In this document: piece by piece, positions 33,773 through 45,533 of the stretch
Position numbering within the stretch: the stretch's first letter is position 1
How the letters are laid out: each line of letters starts with the position of its first letter
Assembly (NCBI GenBank): GCA_001574975.1
Contig: KQ965732.1
Location: 868,524-932,523, forward strand
Direction: 5' to 3'
Length of the DNA stretch: 64,000 nt
Source: Gonapodya prolifera JEL478
Taxonomy: Eukaryota > Monoblepharomycota > Monoblepharidomycetes > Monoblepharidales > Gonapodyaceae
Program-made: the position numbers and the translations under genes
The notes under the pieces: model-generated
Databases searched by the model: none
What the model was told of the DNA's origin: nothing
What the model saw: only the letters and a program-made list of their open reading frames with translations

Positions 33773-36548
33773 ATGGACCCGATTCAAGCACTCGACGACA
33801 TCTTCACAGGATTCAAGAAGGGTGAGCGGAGACTCAACGATGCCGGTGTCCGCTCTCATCACTGTTCTAATATCGCACAGACCTCACCAAGGTCGATGAT
33901 CCAAACTTCAAAGGCCATTGCTTCGGATGCAAAGGTAGGAATTGCATTAATGCAGCACATAGACACTCCCTTGACATATTGCAATCTGTTTCGATGGCGG
34001 GTTGCGTTCATCCCGACTCAATGACCGTAGAGCCAATCACGGATGCACACTATCTCAAAGCTCACGGGGAAACCTATCACATTGGTCACTTCAAATGCAC
34101 GCACTGTAGCAAATCTTTCAAATCCGACGATCCGTTTGTGATGTCGGAGAACAAGCCTTACTGTCCACCCGACTATGAAGACATCTTCTTGCCCAAGTGC
34201 GATTCTTGCCACGAAACAATTAAAGACCAAGTTGTTGACGTATGTGGACTCTACTTCACTTACCGACCGACGTTCCCAAATGACGATATTATACGTTTCT
34301 GAAGGCCGCAGGGAAGAGATTCCACGTTGGCTGCTTTTCGTGCTGCGCTTGCAAACAGCCAATTGAATCGCAGTTTTACGATAAAGACGGACAATATTAC
34401 TGCGAGCAGGACTACGTTGACAAGTTTTTACCTACCTGCTACCGCTGCAAGCAGAAAATTCGCCCTCCACATGAGGGTGAGACCAAAAACGGAACGATTA
34501 TTGGTATTGAAATCCGGGGCGATCAGCGAAAGTACCACGGCGATTGCTTTGTCTGCACGGTGAGTGAATGGTTCAGGATTCCCCTACCAGCTCCTTTACC
34601 CCAATTTCCTTTCCAGACGTGCACCAAGCCGCTGCCAAACATGAAAGCTTATCCTTTCGAGAATGATATTTACTGCAAAGAACACTGGCACGCTATTGTT
34701 GAGAACACGAGCGCCAACCTCGTTCGGGCAGCCCTAGCCCCCCAAAGCTCCAATGCAACCCCGCCAGCAGCCCCACCTTCGGACCAGGTTTCCGCGCCAC
34801 CAACCAAGATGGCATCTACACAAGCGCTACAGCAAAAAGTATCGTCATCGAAACCGGAACTCTCCAAGGTTCCTGAGCAAATTGCCCAAGTGAACAACCA
34901 TGACGAGCCCCCCCATGTGGCAGCGAAAGACGAGACCAAGAAGCACGCGACTGCATCCAACTTACAGCTGGCTGCAAGATCGAAGGAAAACCTTTCTTCT
35001 TTGGGGTCGAGTGAGCGCCGTTGTCGATGTGCCAATGAACGCGAGCCTGACGACCCTGACATCCCCCAACCTGTACTCAAGATGCGCAACTCACCACTCG
35101 CTCGATTTCGAACCTAGAAAAGTCGAGCGGTGTCCCGGGTAAGCTCTTAGGGAGGAGGAAAGGAGCAAACTTTTGAGAGTGTTCAACAATGGTGACATGC
35201 TTTCTTTCAGCGGGAATGAAGTCGGGAGAAAATTTGACCAAGGGCCAATCGGGCCATGTGGCGTCAACTGAAAAGGCTGCTTCAAGTTCGTACTTGACCA
35301 GATACGTTTTGTTCTGCCTCAAAAGCTCATTGCATCGTGGTTTAGCTCAGAACATGCTTGCAAAATCCGTGGCAAATGTTGCAAAATCCGTTGGAGGCTC
35401 CAGTATGTCTTCAATCTGGAAAATGCGACTATCCGTTCCATTTTTTTGACATCCATTCCCAATAGAGTCCCAGCTGGCGACAAAGTCTGGAGAGAACATC
35501 GCTGGAAGCATGAGCCTCGCTCAAGCTCCTGTAGATTCTAGTGAGTTTCTTCTGGCGGTTGGGCAGCGATAATGTCTGTGAGTACTGATTGACTCCCGGA
35601 CACAAAATTAGGTGGAGGACACGATGATAAACCGGTGAATGGTTCAAGTAAGTGTGAATAATCCACGTAACGCCTCCATAGTTGCTCTAACACGGTCCAC
35701 AATGGGTTCATAGTGCATCACGTTGAGCCAGCCCATTCAGAAGCGGACCCCCACAAAAGTGCAGCTGGCTCGCGTGAGTTCACTTTCACACCGCGGGACA
35801 AGACTACGTGGTAATCTTCGATGTCCCTTATGTCCACAAAAGGTGCTCAACTCACGAAATCGGGCCAAAACCTTGCCAAGGCTGCCTCTGGGGCACAGTT
35901 GGCACATCACGATGCTGCGGCGACGTCCCATAAATCAACGGACCACGTTTCACGCGATGCCACAGACGAAAAGCACCACAAGTCGAGCGACCATATGGCA
36001 CACGATGTTCCAGAACAGGTTCACCACAAGTCAAGTGACCATATGGCCCACGATGTTCCAGAACAGGTTCACCACATGTCGAATGATCATATGGCACACG
36101 ATGCTCCAGAACAGGTCCACCACAAGTCGAGCGATCATATGGCTCACGATGCTCCTGAACAGGCTCACCACAAGTCTGGCACCCAACTGAACGATGCTTC
36201 TGGTGAAGCTCCCAAGAAGTCTGCAGACCACCTCAACGAGGGCCTTGCGAATCATTCTCAGCAGAAGTCGGTGTCTCAGTTGACCCAGGAGAATTTGCAC
36301 AAGTCCGGTGACCATTTGGCACACAAATCCAACGAAGGCATTGGTGTGTATGATCAGAGTTCCATGAGTTGTTGTCATCGCTGAGTTGGTTTTATGAAAC
36401 AGCGGCACACCCTCCAACGAAATCTGGGGAGAATCTTGCACAGCGCTCGCATGCATCTAGTGAGTAAGAAGGATCCTCGTGCATGGCTCTAACTGCATTT
36501 CTGACCGATTTGCGCACAGTCGCCGATCATTCCACTCACGAACAGTAA
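33773..36548 (+). CDS. Three-LIM-domain protein with a long KSG-repeat tail
   Basis: Clear early exons (33773-33821, 33881-33934, 34031-34239, 34305-34559, from 34617) encode an N-terminal helix (MDPIQALDDIFTGFKK) and three LIM domains. The LIMs show CFGC, HFKCTHC, CPPDYEDIF and CDSC; then CFSCCAC, YYCEQDY and CYRC; then CFVCTTC and YCKEHW. The order resembles paxillin-type proteins that link adhesion or septum sites to actin. After a Pro/Ala/Ser linker, many small exons add a low-complexity tail in which KSGxxL-like units recur (KSGENLTKG, KSGENIAG, KSGQNLAK, KSGDHLAHK, KSGENLAQR). An exact 48-bp coding minisatellite is included. The last exon reads ADHSTHEQ and stop at 36548. Boundaries between about 35000 and 35820 are only approximate. 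It is convergent with the monooxygenase, with 93 bp between stops. Confidence 0.75.
35974..36165 (+). repeat. 48-bp coding minisatellite, four copies
   Basis: Unit starts at 35974, 36022, 36070 and 36118, with a fifth partial start at 36166; the spacing is exactly 48 bp. Each unit encodes HH-K-S-S-D-H-M-A-H-D-V/A-P-E-Q-V in frame in the LIM protein tail. Copies differ by a few substitutions only and keep the frame, consistent with recent expansion under coding constraint. Confidence 0.9.
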
Positions 36549-36641
36549 TCTCCTCGTAAAGAATGCTACATAAAAAAAATGAAATACAGTGCAGTTACTA
36601 AAGAATTGTCTCTATGTTCAAGACAAAGAAAGGCTCGAAAC

Positions 36642-38878
36642 TTAAAATGTCTTGTTACGTTTCAATATCGCGCCTACAAGTATTGTTGCAACACCAATTC
36701 CGATTACGCTCCAAGATAATTGCGATAAAATTCGTTTTGTCGGCTCCCCAGTTGAGTCAACGAGGTTGTAATCCTTTTGCAGGTCTGTTGAGCGTGTCTC
36801 CCACCACAAGGTCCTTCCAGGATAGGCGAACGTGGATGGCCACCTGCCGTCAGTGCGGCCCTCGGGATTATACTAAAATTACGTGATGATGAGTATTCAG
36901 TTTCCCTAAAGAAAACTTTGTCTCTGACCCATGCAGCCACGCCGTTCCATACAGTCCGCCGAAGAGCTTCCCAATTCTGAAGAGTGTAGGACCATTGCGC
37001 TTCTTCCTTAGGATCGACGGCGTATATATCTGCAAGCAATCACATTCACGACAAAATTAAGTTTGCTGTGTGAATCCCTCACTGTGCTTCATCATTTTCC
37101 GCATAATGAACATGATAAGATCCACTTGGCACTCAATGATGAAAATCACCGACGTGTTTATGGTGGAATTAGGTCCGAAAAGCATGAAGTAACTGGAAGT
37201 AAGAGGCGCACGAGGTTTCCTACATAGTTCCACTGTTCACGATTTGTCGATAGCTTACTTTGGAAAGCCGCTCGTCATAATTGTCTTGTAGTGTGCCGCT
37301 AAACCGTTTTCTCCAGTCACTTGGCGCCACTTTTCGACCCTTGTGAGACCTTCACGTCCGATTATCTTGACTTTATCCGAAGCAAACGACGTCTCAAACC
37401 CAGTCGCGCAGATTATGACGTCATGCCGGCGAAAGACACGTTCTGAAGGTGGATCCTGTTGGCTCGACTTTGGTCCCACAACCTCTGTGAACACTCCATC
37501 AACGCCGACCTCCACGATCTTTTCGTCTTTGGCAGAAACGAGCTCCGTTGTAGGCTTTTGAAGGATGCTCAGGTAGGTGACCTGCGGTATTATGCGTTTT
37601 GCGCCAACGGGGAAATCCGGAAGGAGTTTGGAACGAAGTGTAGAATCGGGGACGCTTTGTGCTAGATCTTCAATGAATTTCTCACGAATCACTCGTTGGA
37701 GAGCGGAATCGCGAATGTGGAAGTTCCAAAAAGCCTCGAGCTGGAAGAGCAAAGTCCACGACAGGGAATGCGACAAATAAATCCTTAACACTCACAAAGA
37801 AGAAACGATACATCCTGTACAGTCGCATAGCAAATGGAACGTAGCGGAACAGAAGTTTGGCCCATTCGGGATACACGAAGAGATCTTTTTTGGGATACCA
37901 CGTCGGCGATCGCTGGGATGACGAAACTTTTTTACTGTTCCATTCCATGATCTTTGCCTTTCAATAAGCCACACACCTGGTAAATTGTGAGCTTATGACA
38001 CTTGTCACTTATCACTTCTACAATTTGTGTCGCGCTTGCTCCAGTTCCGATGATCGCAACGTCCTTGCCTTGCAAGTCCATTTCATGTAGTGGCCACCGG
38101 GCAGAGTGTGCGATTTCGCCATTAAAGGTATCAAAACCGGGAATGTTGGGAAGTCGAGGGTAGTAGAGACCTCCGCCGCCACTGATGAAAACATTGTGAC
38201 GGACAGAGATGGTTTTTGGTTCCGCGGAACTGGGTTCGGTGGCGACTGCAAACGTCTGATATCTTTCCTCAGCGACTAGCGTAAACTTGTTGAACTGGCA
38301 CGTGCCGTTCCTACCAGTTCCCATTCCATCTTGGAATCATCCCAAACTGCACTCCGTAGCTCGTGTCCAAACATTGCATGAGCGTAGAGATTGTACTTCC
38401 GCGCGACCTTCTGCATGTACGATCTGATTTCATGCGCGTCTGCATATGATTTGGACCAGTTAGGATTCAGTTCGAACGAGAAAGAGTACGCGTGCGAGTA
38501 AACGTCACAGGCGCAGCCTTCACGTGGCTCGTCAAGAAAGATTCGCGAGGATGTGGAGTCATTGCACCCACCTGGGTAACGGTTCAAAAGCCTGATTCAA
38601 CCCAATTGTTTGAGATACATGGAAGAGCTGTAGAGACTGATTTCGGCGCATGCCTTTCACCACTCACCACGTTCCCCCAAAATCGTTTTCTTTCTCATAG
38701 ATAGTGAAGTCAATATCCGATCCCAGTTGTTTTTGGATTTGCACACCGGAGACGATCCCAGAAACCCTGCCATTAGATTGTGCGGTTGCTGAATGCAATA
38801 GTGCAGCTTGTTGCATCACTTGTGAACGTACCCAGCTCCAATCACAGCAATCCTCGGTCGAAAACTGTCTCGTAACAT
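36642..38878 (-). CDS. Flavin monooxygenase of the Baeyer-Villiger type with C-terminal membrane helix
   Basis: Exon 1 (38878-38832) reads MLRDSFRPRIAVIGAG, the FAD-binding Rossmann start. Following minus-strand exons give IYEKENDFGGTW joined to LLNRYPGG, the HNVFISGGGGL region, and then FNGEIAHSARWP. The last is the Baeyer-Villiger fingerprint FxGxxxHxxxWP. It is followed by the NADPH-binding VAIIGTGASA, then ICATGFETSF, and a C-terminal part with WPSTFAYPGRT and WWETRS. The last exon ends in a hydrophobic helix (SWSVIGIGVATILVGAIL) plus KRNKTF, a plausible tail anchor. Such enzymes insert oxygen next to ketones using NADPH and O2; the substrate cannot be predicted. About eight exons are needed and the middle boundaries are approximate. 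No biosynthetic cluster surrounds it, so a catabolic or detoxifying role is as likely as secondary metabolism. Confidence 0.85.
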
Positions 38879-39652
38879 AAACAGAGAGCGGCGATGAATC
38901 GCGGTTGCCGAGTTTATCCGAGCCGATTCACGCAAACAGCACGAATCCCTCCAATAAGTCAATTTGTATTTCAGGGTATTTCCCGTGCTTTCGAAATCTC
39001 GCCGCTCTCTTCAGTTTCCGATCTCGCAACGACGTCACAAACCGACCTCACCCACAACGTCGAGGAAAAAACCACCCAAAGCTCTCTGTGCTCAATCGTA
39101 TCAATAGGACAAACAAGTGACTAAGAAAATCTTCAGAATAATTACATAATTGATTTTGCGAGCTATGCGGACTTTGGTCATGTGGCACAGTCCTCTTTGA
39201 CTTGGTGTGGAGGTTCGCGTTCACGAACACACCGTCGACCGGCAACAGTGAGTATCCACAGCCCAGCCGACTGAGCGAGCAAACCTCACGGGGAAAGCAT
39301 CGTGTTTCACGGGCGGGAGGACGGACTGGACCGCGGGAATGGATGGATGGATGGATGTGCTTTCGTATGTGGTTGGGCGGAAAGTCGTGGGACCATACAC
39401 GGACAGACAACCTAGCAATCGCTCCAGCGATAGTTCTACTGCACACTGCAGAGTGCATTCCGGGAGCCTCGCGGATGAACGGGAGTCTCTTGGGAGGGAA
39501 ATGCAGTCCCATCACCTACAATCCCCACAACGAAAAGCACCTGGAGTTCCGTCGCGACAGTTCCCAGCGACCGTTTTTGGAAGCTTGTAAGAGCGCTGCC
39601 GAGTGAATCACATCACTAATCGACGCCTTTTCCTCCCTTCAAGTTCGTCTCA
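38879..39652. other. Divergent promoter region between the monooxygenase and uL2 genes
   Basis: Open frames of 60-155 residues lie on both strands but none carries a domain. Position 39338 onward has a short (ATGG)n-type microsatellite of about four units. A pyrimidine-rich stretch (CCTTTTCCTCCCTTC) lies just upstream of the uL2 ATG, as often seen at ribosomal protein genes. Confidence 0.5.
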
Positions 39653-40877
39653 ATGGGTCGTGTCATCAGAGTTCAGCGTAAAGGTGCGGGAGGCATCTTC
39701 AAAGCCCACACCTCGAAGAGGCAGGGTGCCGCCCAGCTGAGGCCCCTCGACTTCGCCGAGAGGTGAGTATGCTCTAGGGTTGCGAGACAGTTGCAAACAG
39801 GAGAGGATGCGATTTGCATAGGCGCACCTAGTTGTTCATCGGGGAAAGATGGAAGCATCCAAGACTGTTTGGCCCGCTTCATTGGCGATAACACGTTTGT
39901 TCCCTCGTAGGCACGGATACATTCGGGGCATTGTCCGAGAGATCGTCCACGACTCCGGCCGTGGCGCCCCCCTCGCCGTTGTCCACTACCGTGACCCTTA
40001 CAAGTACAAGGTTGTCAAGCAGATCACCGTCGCTACCGAGGGAATGTACACTGGACAGTTCGTCTACTCTGGAAAGAAGGGTGAGTGTTCGGCACCAGGA
40101 ACATATCTTCAGCAGAAGATGGAGCATGCGACACCCTGTGGACTTTGCATTAAGCATCCCGAAATGCAAATCTTAGGAGACTTTCGGAGCACGAATTGCC
40201 CCGTCAGTCCGTTCTCACCATGACTCCTCCATCCACCCAGCTACTCTTTCCGTCGGCAACACCCTCCCCCTTGGCTCCATGCCCGAAGGTGCCATCGTGT
40301 GCAACATTGAGGAGAAGGTTGGCGACCGTGGCGCTCTCGCCCGCGCTTCCGGCAACTACGCCACCGTCATCGGACACAACCACGATGAGGGTGTCACCCG
40401 TGTCAAGCTTCCTTCTGGTGCCAAGAAGGTCCTTCTGAGCTCGTGCAGGGGACAGATTGGTATCGTCGCTGGAGGTGGCAGGATCGACAAGCCTTTGCTC
40501 AAGGTGTGTGCACATCTATTTCGTGCAGATGGGTAGTGGTGAGGACAGGTTTATTAACCACGGTCGAATCTCTAGGCTGGTCGCGCCTACCACAAGTACC
40601 GCGTGAAGCGCAACAAGTGGCCCCGTACTCGTGGTGTTGCCATGAACCCAGTCGATCACCCCCACGGTGGTGGTAACCACCAGCACGTCGGTCACGCTAC
40701 GACTGTGTCGCGAAGCGCGCCTCCAGGACAGAAGGTCGGTTTGATCGCTGCCAGGCGGACGGGTCTGCTCAGGGGTTCGAAGAAGGTGAGCTTTTTGTGG
40801 TTGCACTTTCGATGCCGTTCTCGAGGTGACATGGCATCATGTTATTCTAGCTGCTCGAGGGCAAGGACACAGAGTAG
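39653..40877 (+). CDS. RPL2: 60S ribosomal protein uL2 (L8; yeast Rpl2)
   Basis: Five exons (39653-39762, 39911-40080, 40241-40503, 40576-40785, 40851-40877) are in frame. The start [13 protein letters not shown], then [50 protein letters not shown], the universally conserved [14 protein letters not shown] near the peptidyl-transferase centre, and [12 protein letters not shown] are all diagnostic for eukaryotic uL2. The last exon supplies only LLEGKDTE. Length (about 260 residues) is usual. The protein is part of the large cytosolic ribosomal subunit. Nothing in it departs from the family. Confidence 0.98.
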
Positions 40878-41303
40878 AGTGTTTGTATGGGTGGGGAGTT
40901 TCGCCGTGTATGTTTGGTCCTAGAACTCGTGGCAGTTGTGATGCAACGATCTCTGGATACTGTGTGGTGGTAGATGTGACAGATTATGGAATAAGAGCGC
41001 ACTTACATTCGACTTGCTTGCTTTGATCTGACCGTCCAAAAGCATATCACTGAACTTCCAGTTACCAAACGCCAGACGGCTGCGAAGAAGTTCATTGAGG
41101 TCATTTTTGCGGGGTGTACATGCACTGACAAAATGAAAATAAAATCTTCTATGCTGTTCAAAACCTGATTGACACTTTGTACATGGAAGATTTGTTTGGT
41201 TTGGCCAGGGTCTTGCATTCTGCCTTGTGTCTTGGCCGGGAATTGAGCCGGTGGGAGACGGGTCGTTGCCCACCGATTGAAGCAAAAACAATCAGACGCC
41301 GGC

Positions 41304-44217
41304 ATGATAAGAGTACGGCGTCCGTCCGGTCCATCAAAACAGGACGATGCTGTGGTAATCGTCAGCCCAACATCGCCGGAGAAAGAAGCGGCCTCTTCGC
41401 GGACAGATTCGAGTGAATCAACGCCCACCACCCGACGACGAGCGATTTCTCTCTCATCGCCCTTTGCGCGCTTGAATTTCAAGAGGAATCTCATAAAACA
41501 TGTCCAAACACAGACATTTGCGATCGAATTCGACCCCGGTGACCCGTGGACGCCCCGCTTGTCTTCCCCCGAAGTTTTAGTCACCGTGAAGCTTCCTTTG
41601 GGAATTCCAACGACCATCAAAAACGTTCAACTGAAAATCGATCTTTTGCTGGGCTCGGACGTGATAATGTCGTCGGTTACGGAGAGTGTTCCAGTCGAAA
41701 CCACCTTCGAAGGCGGGGAAGGACGTTTGCTCTTCGATTTGGATGGTGCCCGCATGGTTGTCCCTACGAACCAGCAGATGGCTTTTGGAGGCCTTTTGAA
41801 AACCATATTTTTCGGTGACGGGGAAGTGGGTATCTCCGTCAAACTTGAAAGTGCAGTTGTTGCAAAAGTTGTTGTCATTGGTGGGAGATGGCTTCTCCTT
41901 TGGTTATATTGTCCTCTCTCATTTGCTTTGGTTTGCAGGTGATGTGAAAATATCAAAAATTCCCTTTGCGACAACCATTCCACTTCAAGGAATAAATGGT
42001 CTCACTTCTTCACCGGCTGAAGTTCTTGATGTTCGAGTCATTGAAATGACAGAGTGGTACATGGACTTGCGGATCGAAGTGAAGGTTGATATGGTCTAAT
42101 CTATCATGCCGTCGGTGATTCATATGATGAGAATGATTCTCTTGCAGCTGCTGAATCCCAGCAATATCAAACTTGCCTTAAACGCTAACATAGACCGGCT
42201 GGAACTAATTTTTTCTGGCCAGGTCATTGGAAAGACGACAGTTCCCGATCTGTCACTTGAAATAGGAGAAAATGTAGTCAAAATAATTCTGTGAGTGATT
42301 CTTTTCGACGTGAACGTTGCCTCAATTCACTCGGAAGAAGCCGCTATATGCCTTTGACGGAACCTGCCAAAGAAACAGGAGCCAAGTTTCTTTCGGCGTT
42401 CTTTAACGGCGCATCGACTACGCTGGCAGTTCAGGGCACACGGAAATCCTCAACCCCGATTACACCACTGTTTGCAGTGGTCGAGTCGTTCTTTCTTCCA
42501 TTTTCACTCCCGGGTTTCAGTTTGAAGGATGAACTCTTTAAAAGCATATCAATTTCAACACTCGCCATATCATTTGACGATAAAGACCCATGGACACCTC
42601 AGGTTTCATTAGCAGGGGTGAAAGCAACACTGCAAGTATGTTGTTGGCGTACCATTCTTAAGCTTTAGCCTAACTCGTAACTCGCAATGGCGCAGCTTCC
42701 CATAACACCGTCAGTTGTTGTTTCGAGCATCCATTCTAGATTCAAGGTCAAATCAGAAACTATCTCGGTTGGGAGCTCAGAAACGGCGATCACGAGAGAA
42801 GTCAGATCTGAACTTATCGGCTCAGATGTAGTGATGGAGTTCGACATACCCCTGGCGCCCTTTGTAGTGAAGAAGGTGTGATATACTGGTTTGTTGTCGT
42901 TGACTTCATAGTTTGCTGATCTCTTTTCTTTGTCGCATTAAGGGGGAGAGAGAAAGGCTTGTTTCTTTAATCGAAACAATTTTCAAGTCCTCTGACGTCG
43001 TCGAGATGCCAATTCAGTTGAAGATGGACATTATTGCCATTTTCGTACTTGGTGAGTCCTTTTCTGTTCCGTTTGTTTCTTTCTCGCTTACTGACCTTTT
43101 CCAAGCTGAAATAAAACTCTGCAGTGTGAAATACCGGAATGTATTGACAAGTCGAGGATTTGGAGGGCTCGAACAAGGGAAACTGGAGTCACTCGATATA
43201 CTGGGTGGCAGCCTAACTCACATCAACGTACTCGTAGCTGTACAGGTAGCATGCTCGTATTGCTGCGGAGCGTCATTGTTTTGTTTTCTTATCAACGAAC
43301 TTTCTTTCTGGAAAAGCTCCCGACTGCGAGTAACATTGCTATTTCCATAAATTTCGATGTTCCCTTGGCGATTGAATACTCAGGAACACGAATCGGCACG
43401 GTCGTTTTGTCTGGTTTGCTTCTGGATACCAAGCATAGCCGCCTCACTGCATCAGCGTGGGTGTTAAATTCAACTTCCTTCAAAGATACACGAAATTCAC
43501 CGTTCAGTCCAGCAAAGTGACGTTAGATTCAAACAACCCCGCCATTCGATCCAAATTGCTGACAAGATATTTTGGGGGCATCGACACTATTCTCTCATTG
43601 AAGGGCGACCCTGGCGTGGGAGATCAGGGTCCTCTCAATCCAATAATCACATCACTCTCTCGCGATGTCATGGTAGCAGGTCTTCACATTTCAATCTTTT
43701 CAAATTTGCAATTATTGCGTGGCAGACCGAACGCGGGGATGGCAAGTGAGTGACCATGGCCAACTACCTCGGCGCGGTGTTTTGTGACTCCGCCCACTGT
43801 AGTCATCGACATCACAAATCCAACATCCGCCCCGCTGACCGTGACACATATCTCTGCTAAAGTGTTCCACCACGATGAACAATGTGCCAGCATGGACGTG
43901 AGTTCCGTGCGCCAAACTGTCGCCGAAATTGGCATATTTTTTACTCCACCGATAGGTTGAAAACATGGATATTTCCATTCCTCCGCGAGGAACAATAACA
44001 TCTGAGCCTTTTAGTGCAACGATGTGAGTCCTTTCTTCCCTGCTCTCATTAACAGGTCCCCATTCTGATTCCCCGCGAAAGTAACATGACATCTCACCTC
44101 CGGACTGGGAACGCGCCGCAAGCTCAAATTTTGTTTAGCCGACTTGGGCTTCGTATTGGCGATTACTCGGTCGATATAATGTACGCTCAGGATGACCTCC
44201 ACGTCTATGCAGCGTGA
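41304..44217 (+). CDS. DUF3712-type protein (Tag1-like), without an obvious membrane anchor
   Basis: A chain of about ten exons. Exon 1 (41304-41880) reads a basic Ser-rich start, then FAIEFDPGDPWTPRLSSPEV and VTVKLPLGIPTTIKNVQL, and splices to GDVKISKIPFATTIPLQG. Later exons carry LLNPSNIKLALNANIDRL and GKTTVPDLSLEIGENVV, a second copy of the opening motif (LAISFDDKDPWTPQVSLA), another strand-rich repeat (SINFDVPLAIEYSGTRIGTV), NPTSAPLTVTHISAKV, and the end IGDYSVDIMYAQDDLHVY. These NP(S/T)xxxL-centred beta repeats are those of fungal DUF3712 proteins, including vacuolar Tag1. Family members usually have a cytosolic N-terminus and one membrane helix before the repeats; none is seen here. The acceptor giving the correct last frame is GAAAG near 44082. 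Middle boundaries are approximate. Confidence 0.65.
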
Positions 44218-44394
44218 TACCCGCCCCCCTTTGCACCCGTGGAGAGCAATGAAAACCTTTTTACCTTGATCTTGCCAATTTTTATTTCACACGGTAGATA
44301 ATCTCAATTGCAATTACAAACAACAAGTGAAGTTTTATAGTTACGTGTCATCATCTTTGAACACTTTGTTCTCCTTTCGGTCACACCTCCTTTC

Positions 44395-45349
44395 CTACTG
44401 CCCGGCCAACAAGGGGCGTTGCTCTTCAGTTCCATCCTGCGCGTCTTCAGCGGACGCGACGGTGCCCACGCGAACCAGCTTGGAGCTCAAGAAGCGGGCG
44501 ACCTCGATGTACACGGCTGCGCCGATGAAGAGGCCTACGACAGCCGTGCGAACGTATGGGTACACGGCCTAAATGGCGGAATTGGGGTGAGATAAAAGAA
44601 CGCAGACGGCGCTGCAACGAAGTGGTGTGCGTACCAAGAGCGGCGCCGTGTCGTACCCGATCTTGAACCTGTATCGGTAGAGCCCAAACTCGATGATGAA
44701 CAGGGGGAGCAGAAGGATGAAGAACCCGACAAGGCGGTGGGCCCACTTCAGGAGTCGGAGTGGGTCAGCGAGGAATGAGGCCGGGGGGGCAAACGAATTC
44801 GCACGGTCTCACCTTGGCGAACGCGTGCTTCGTTCCCCAAACTTCTCGGCGGAGGTAATACCCCCAAGTCAGCTGAACCAGCACGAGCGCCGTGAGGAAG
44901 GTTCCGAAGACGGGGTGTCCTGGCTCGAAGTGGGCCCTGTGTACGAAATGAACGGTATCAAGCCACCACCGAGTCAAAAAACTAAGGTCCACCGACCCTC
45001 CGTGCAGCTGCGTCGACACCACCGCGATCGTCCACGCGGCAAGGGTTCCCAACCCGACGGCCGTCATGGATGTCTTGTGGACGATGTAGGATCGGGACCC
45101 CAGGAGACGGTAGCGCATAATGAGAACGGACATCGGCGCAACGACGAGCCATGCGAGGGCGAGGATGATGCCTGCGGTGGGTTCCCCGCGTTCGGGGAGG
45201 GGGGGGGAGAGGAAAGCGCAGGGGAAGGGGGAAGGCAGGGCAATGTGAGCGATGAAGGGCAACGGACGAGAGATGTCACCGCTCGTACCGTGAGCGGCAT
45301 CCACGATGGCGTCGCCCGGGTAGCGCGGGATGGGTGGGGGTTCGGACAT
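44395..45349 (-). CDS. Cytochrome b561-type membrane protein
   Basis: About five minus-strand exons. The cytosolic start MSEPPPIPRYPGDAIVDAAHG precedes a first helix (IILALAWLVVAPMSVLIM). Haem-ligand candidates follow: YIVHKTSM, STQLHGG, then GHPVFGTFLTALVLVQ and LKWAHRLVGFFILLLPLF. A last helix (YVRTAVVGLFIGAAVYIEV) leads to a polar tail ending EEQRPLLAGQ. Four to five helices with paired His residues are the cytochrome b561/ferric-reductase membrane core. I see no DOMON or catalytic flavin domain in this gene. Such proteins pass electrons across membranes, typically from ascorbate or toward ferric iron; the donor here is unknown. The neighbouring minus gene ends 185 bp upstream. Confidence 0.75.
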
Positions 45350-45533
45350 GTGCGCAGATTGGTGTTTTCGAGTGGCGATTGGGTTTCAAAGCTGTGGGAT
45401 TGCGGCTTGCGACGGGCGCTTCTTTATGGCGCACCTCAGGCAATAATCTCACTGCAGTCACCTCGTTTATTATCACCAACCATCCTTTTGTTATCAATGG
45501 GAAAGACAATGTAGCTAGTTATAGCGAGACCAC

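Noticed and set aside
44048-44068. Early stop for the DUF3712 gene (protein ending S-A-T-M-S-P-F)
   Set aside because: Using the acceptor GAAAG near 44082 instead restores a frame that ends with the family-like IGDYSVDIMYAQ motif, so the longer model is preferred.
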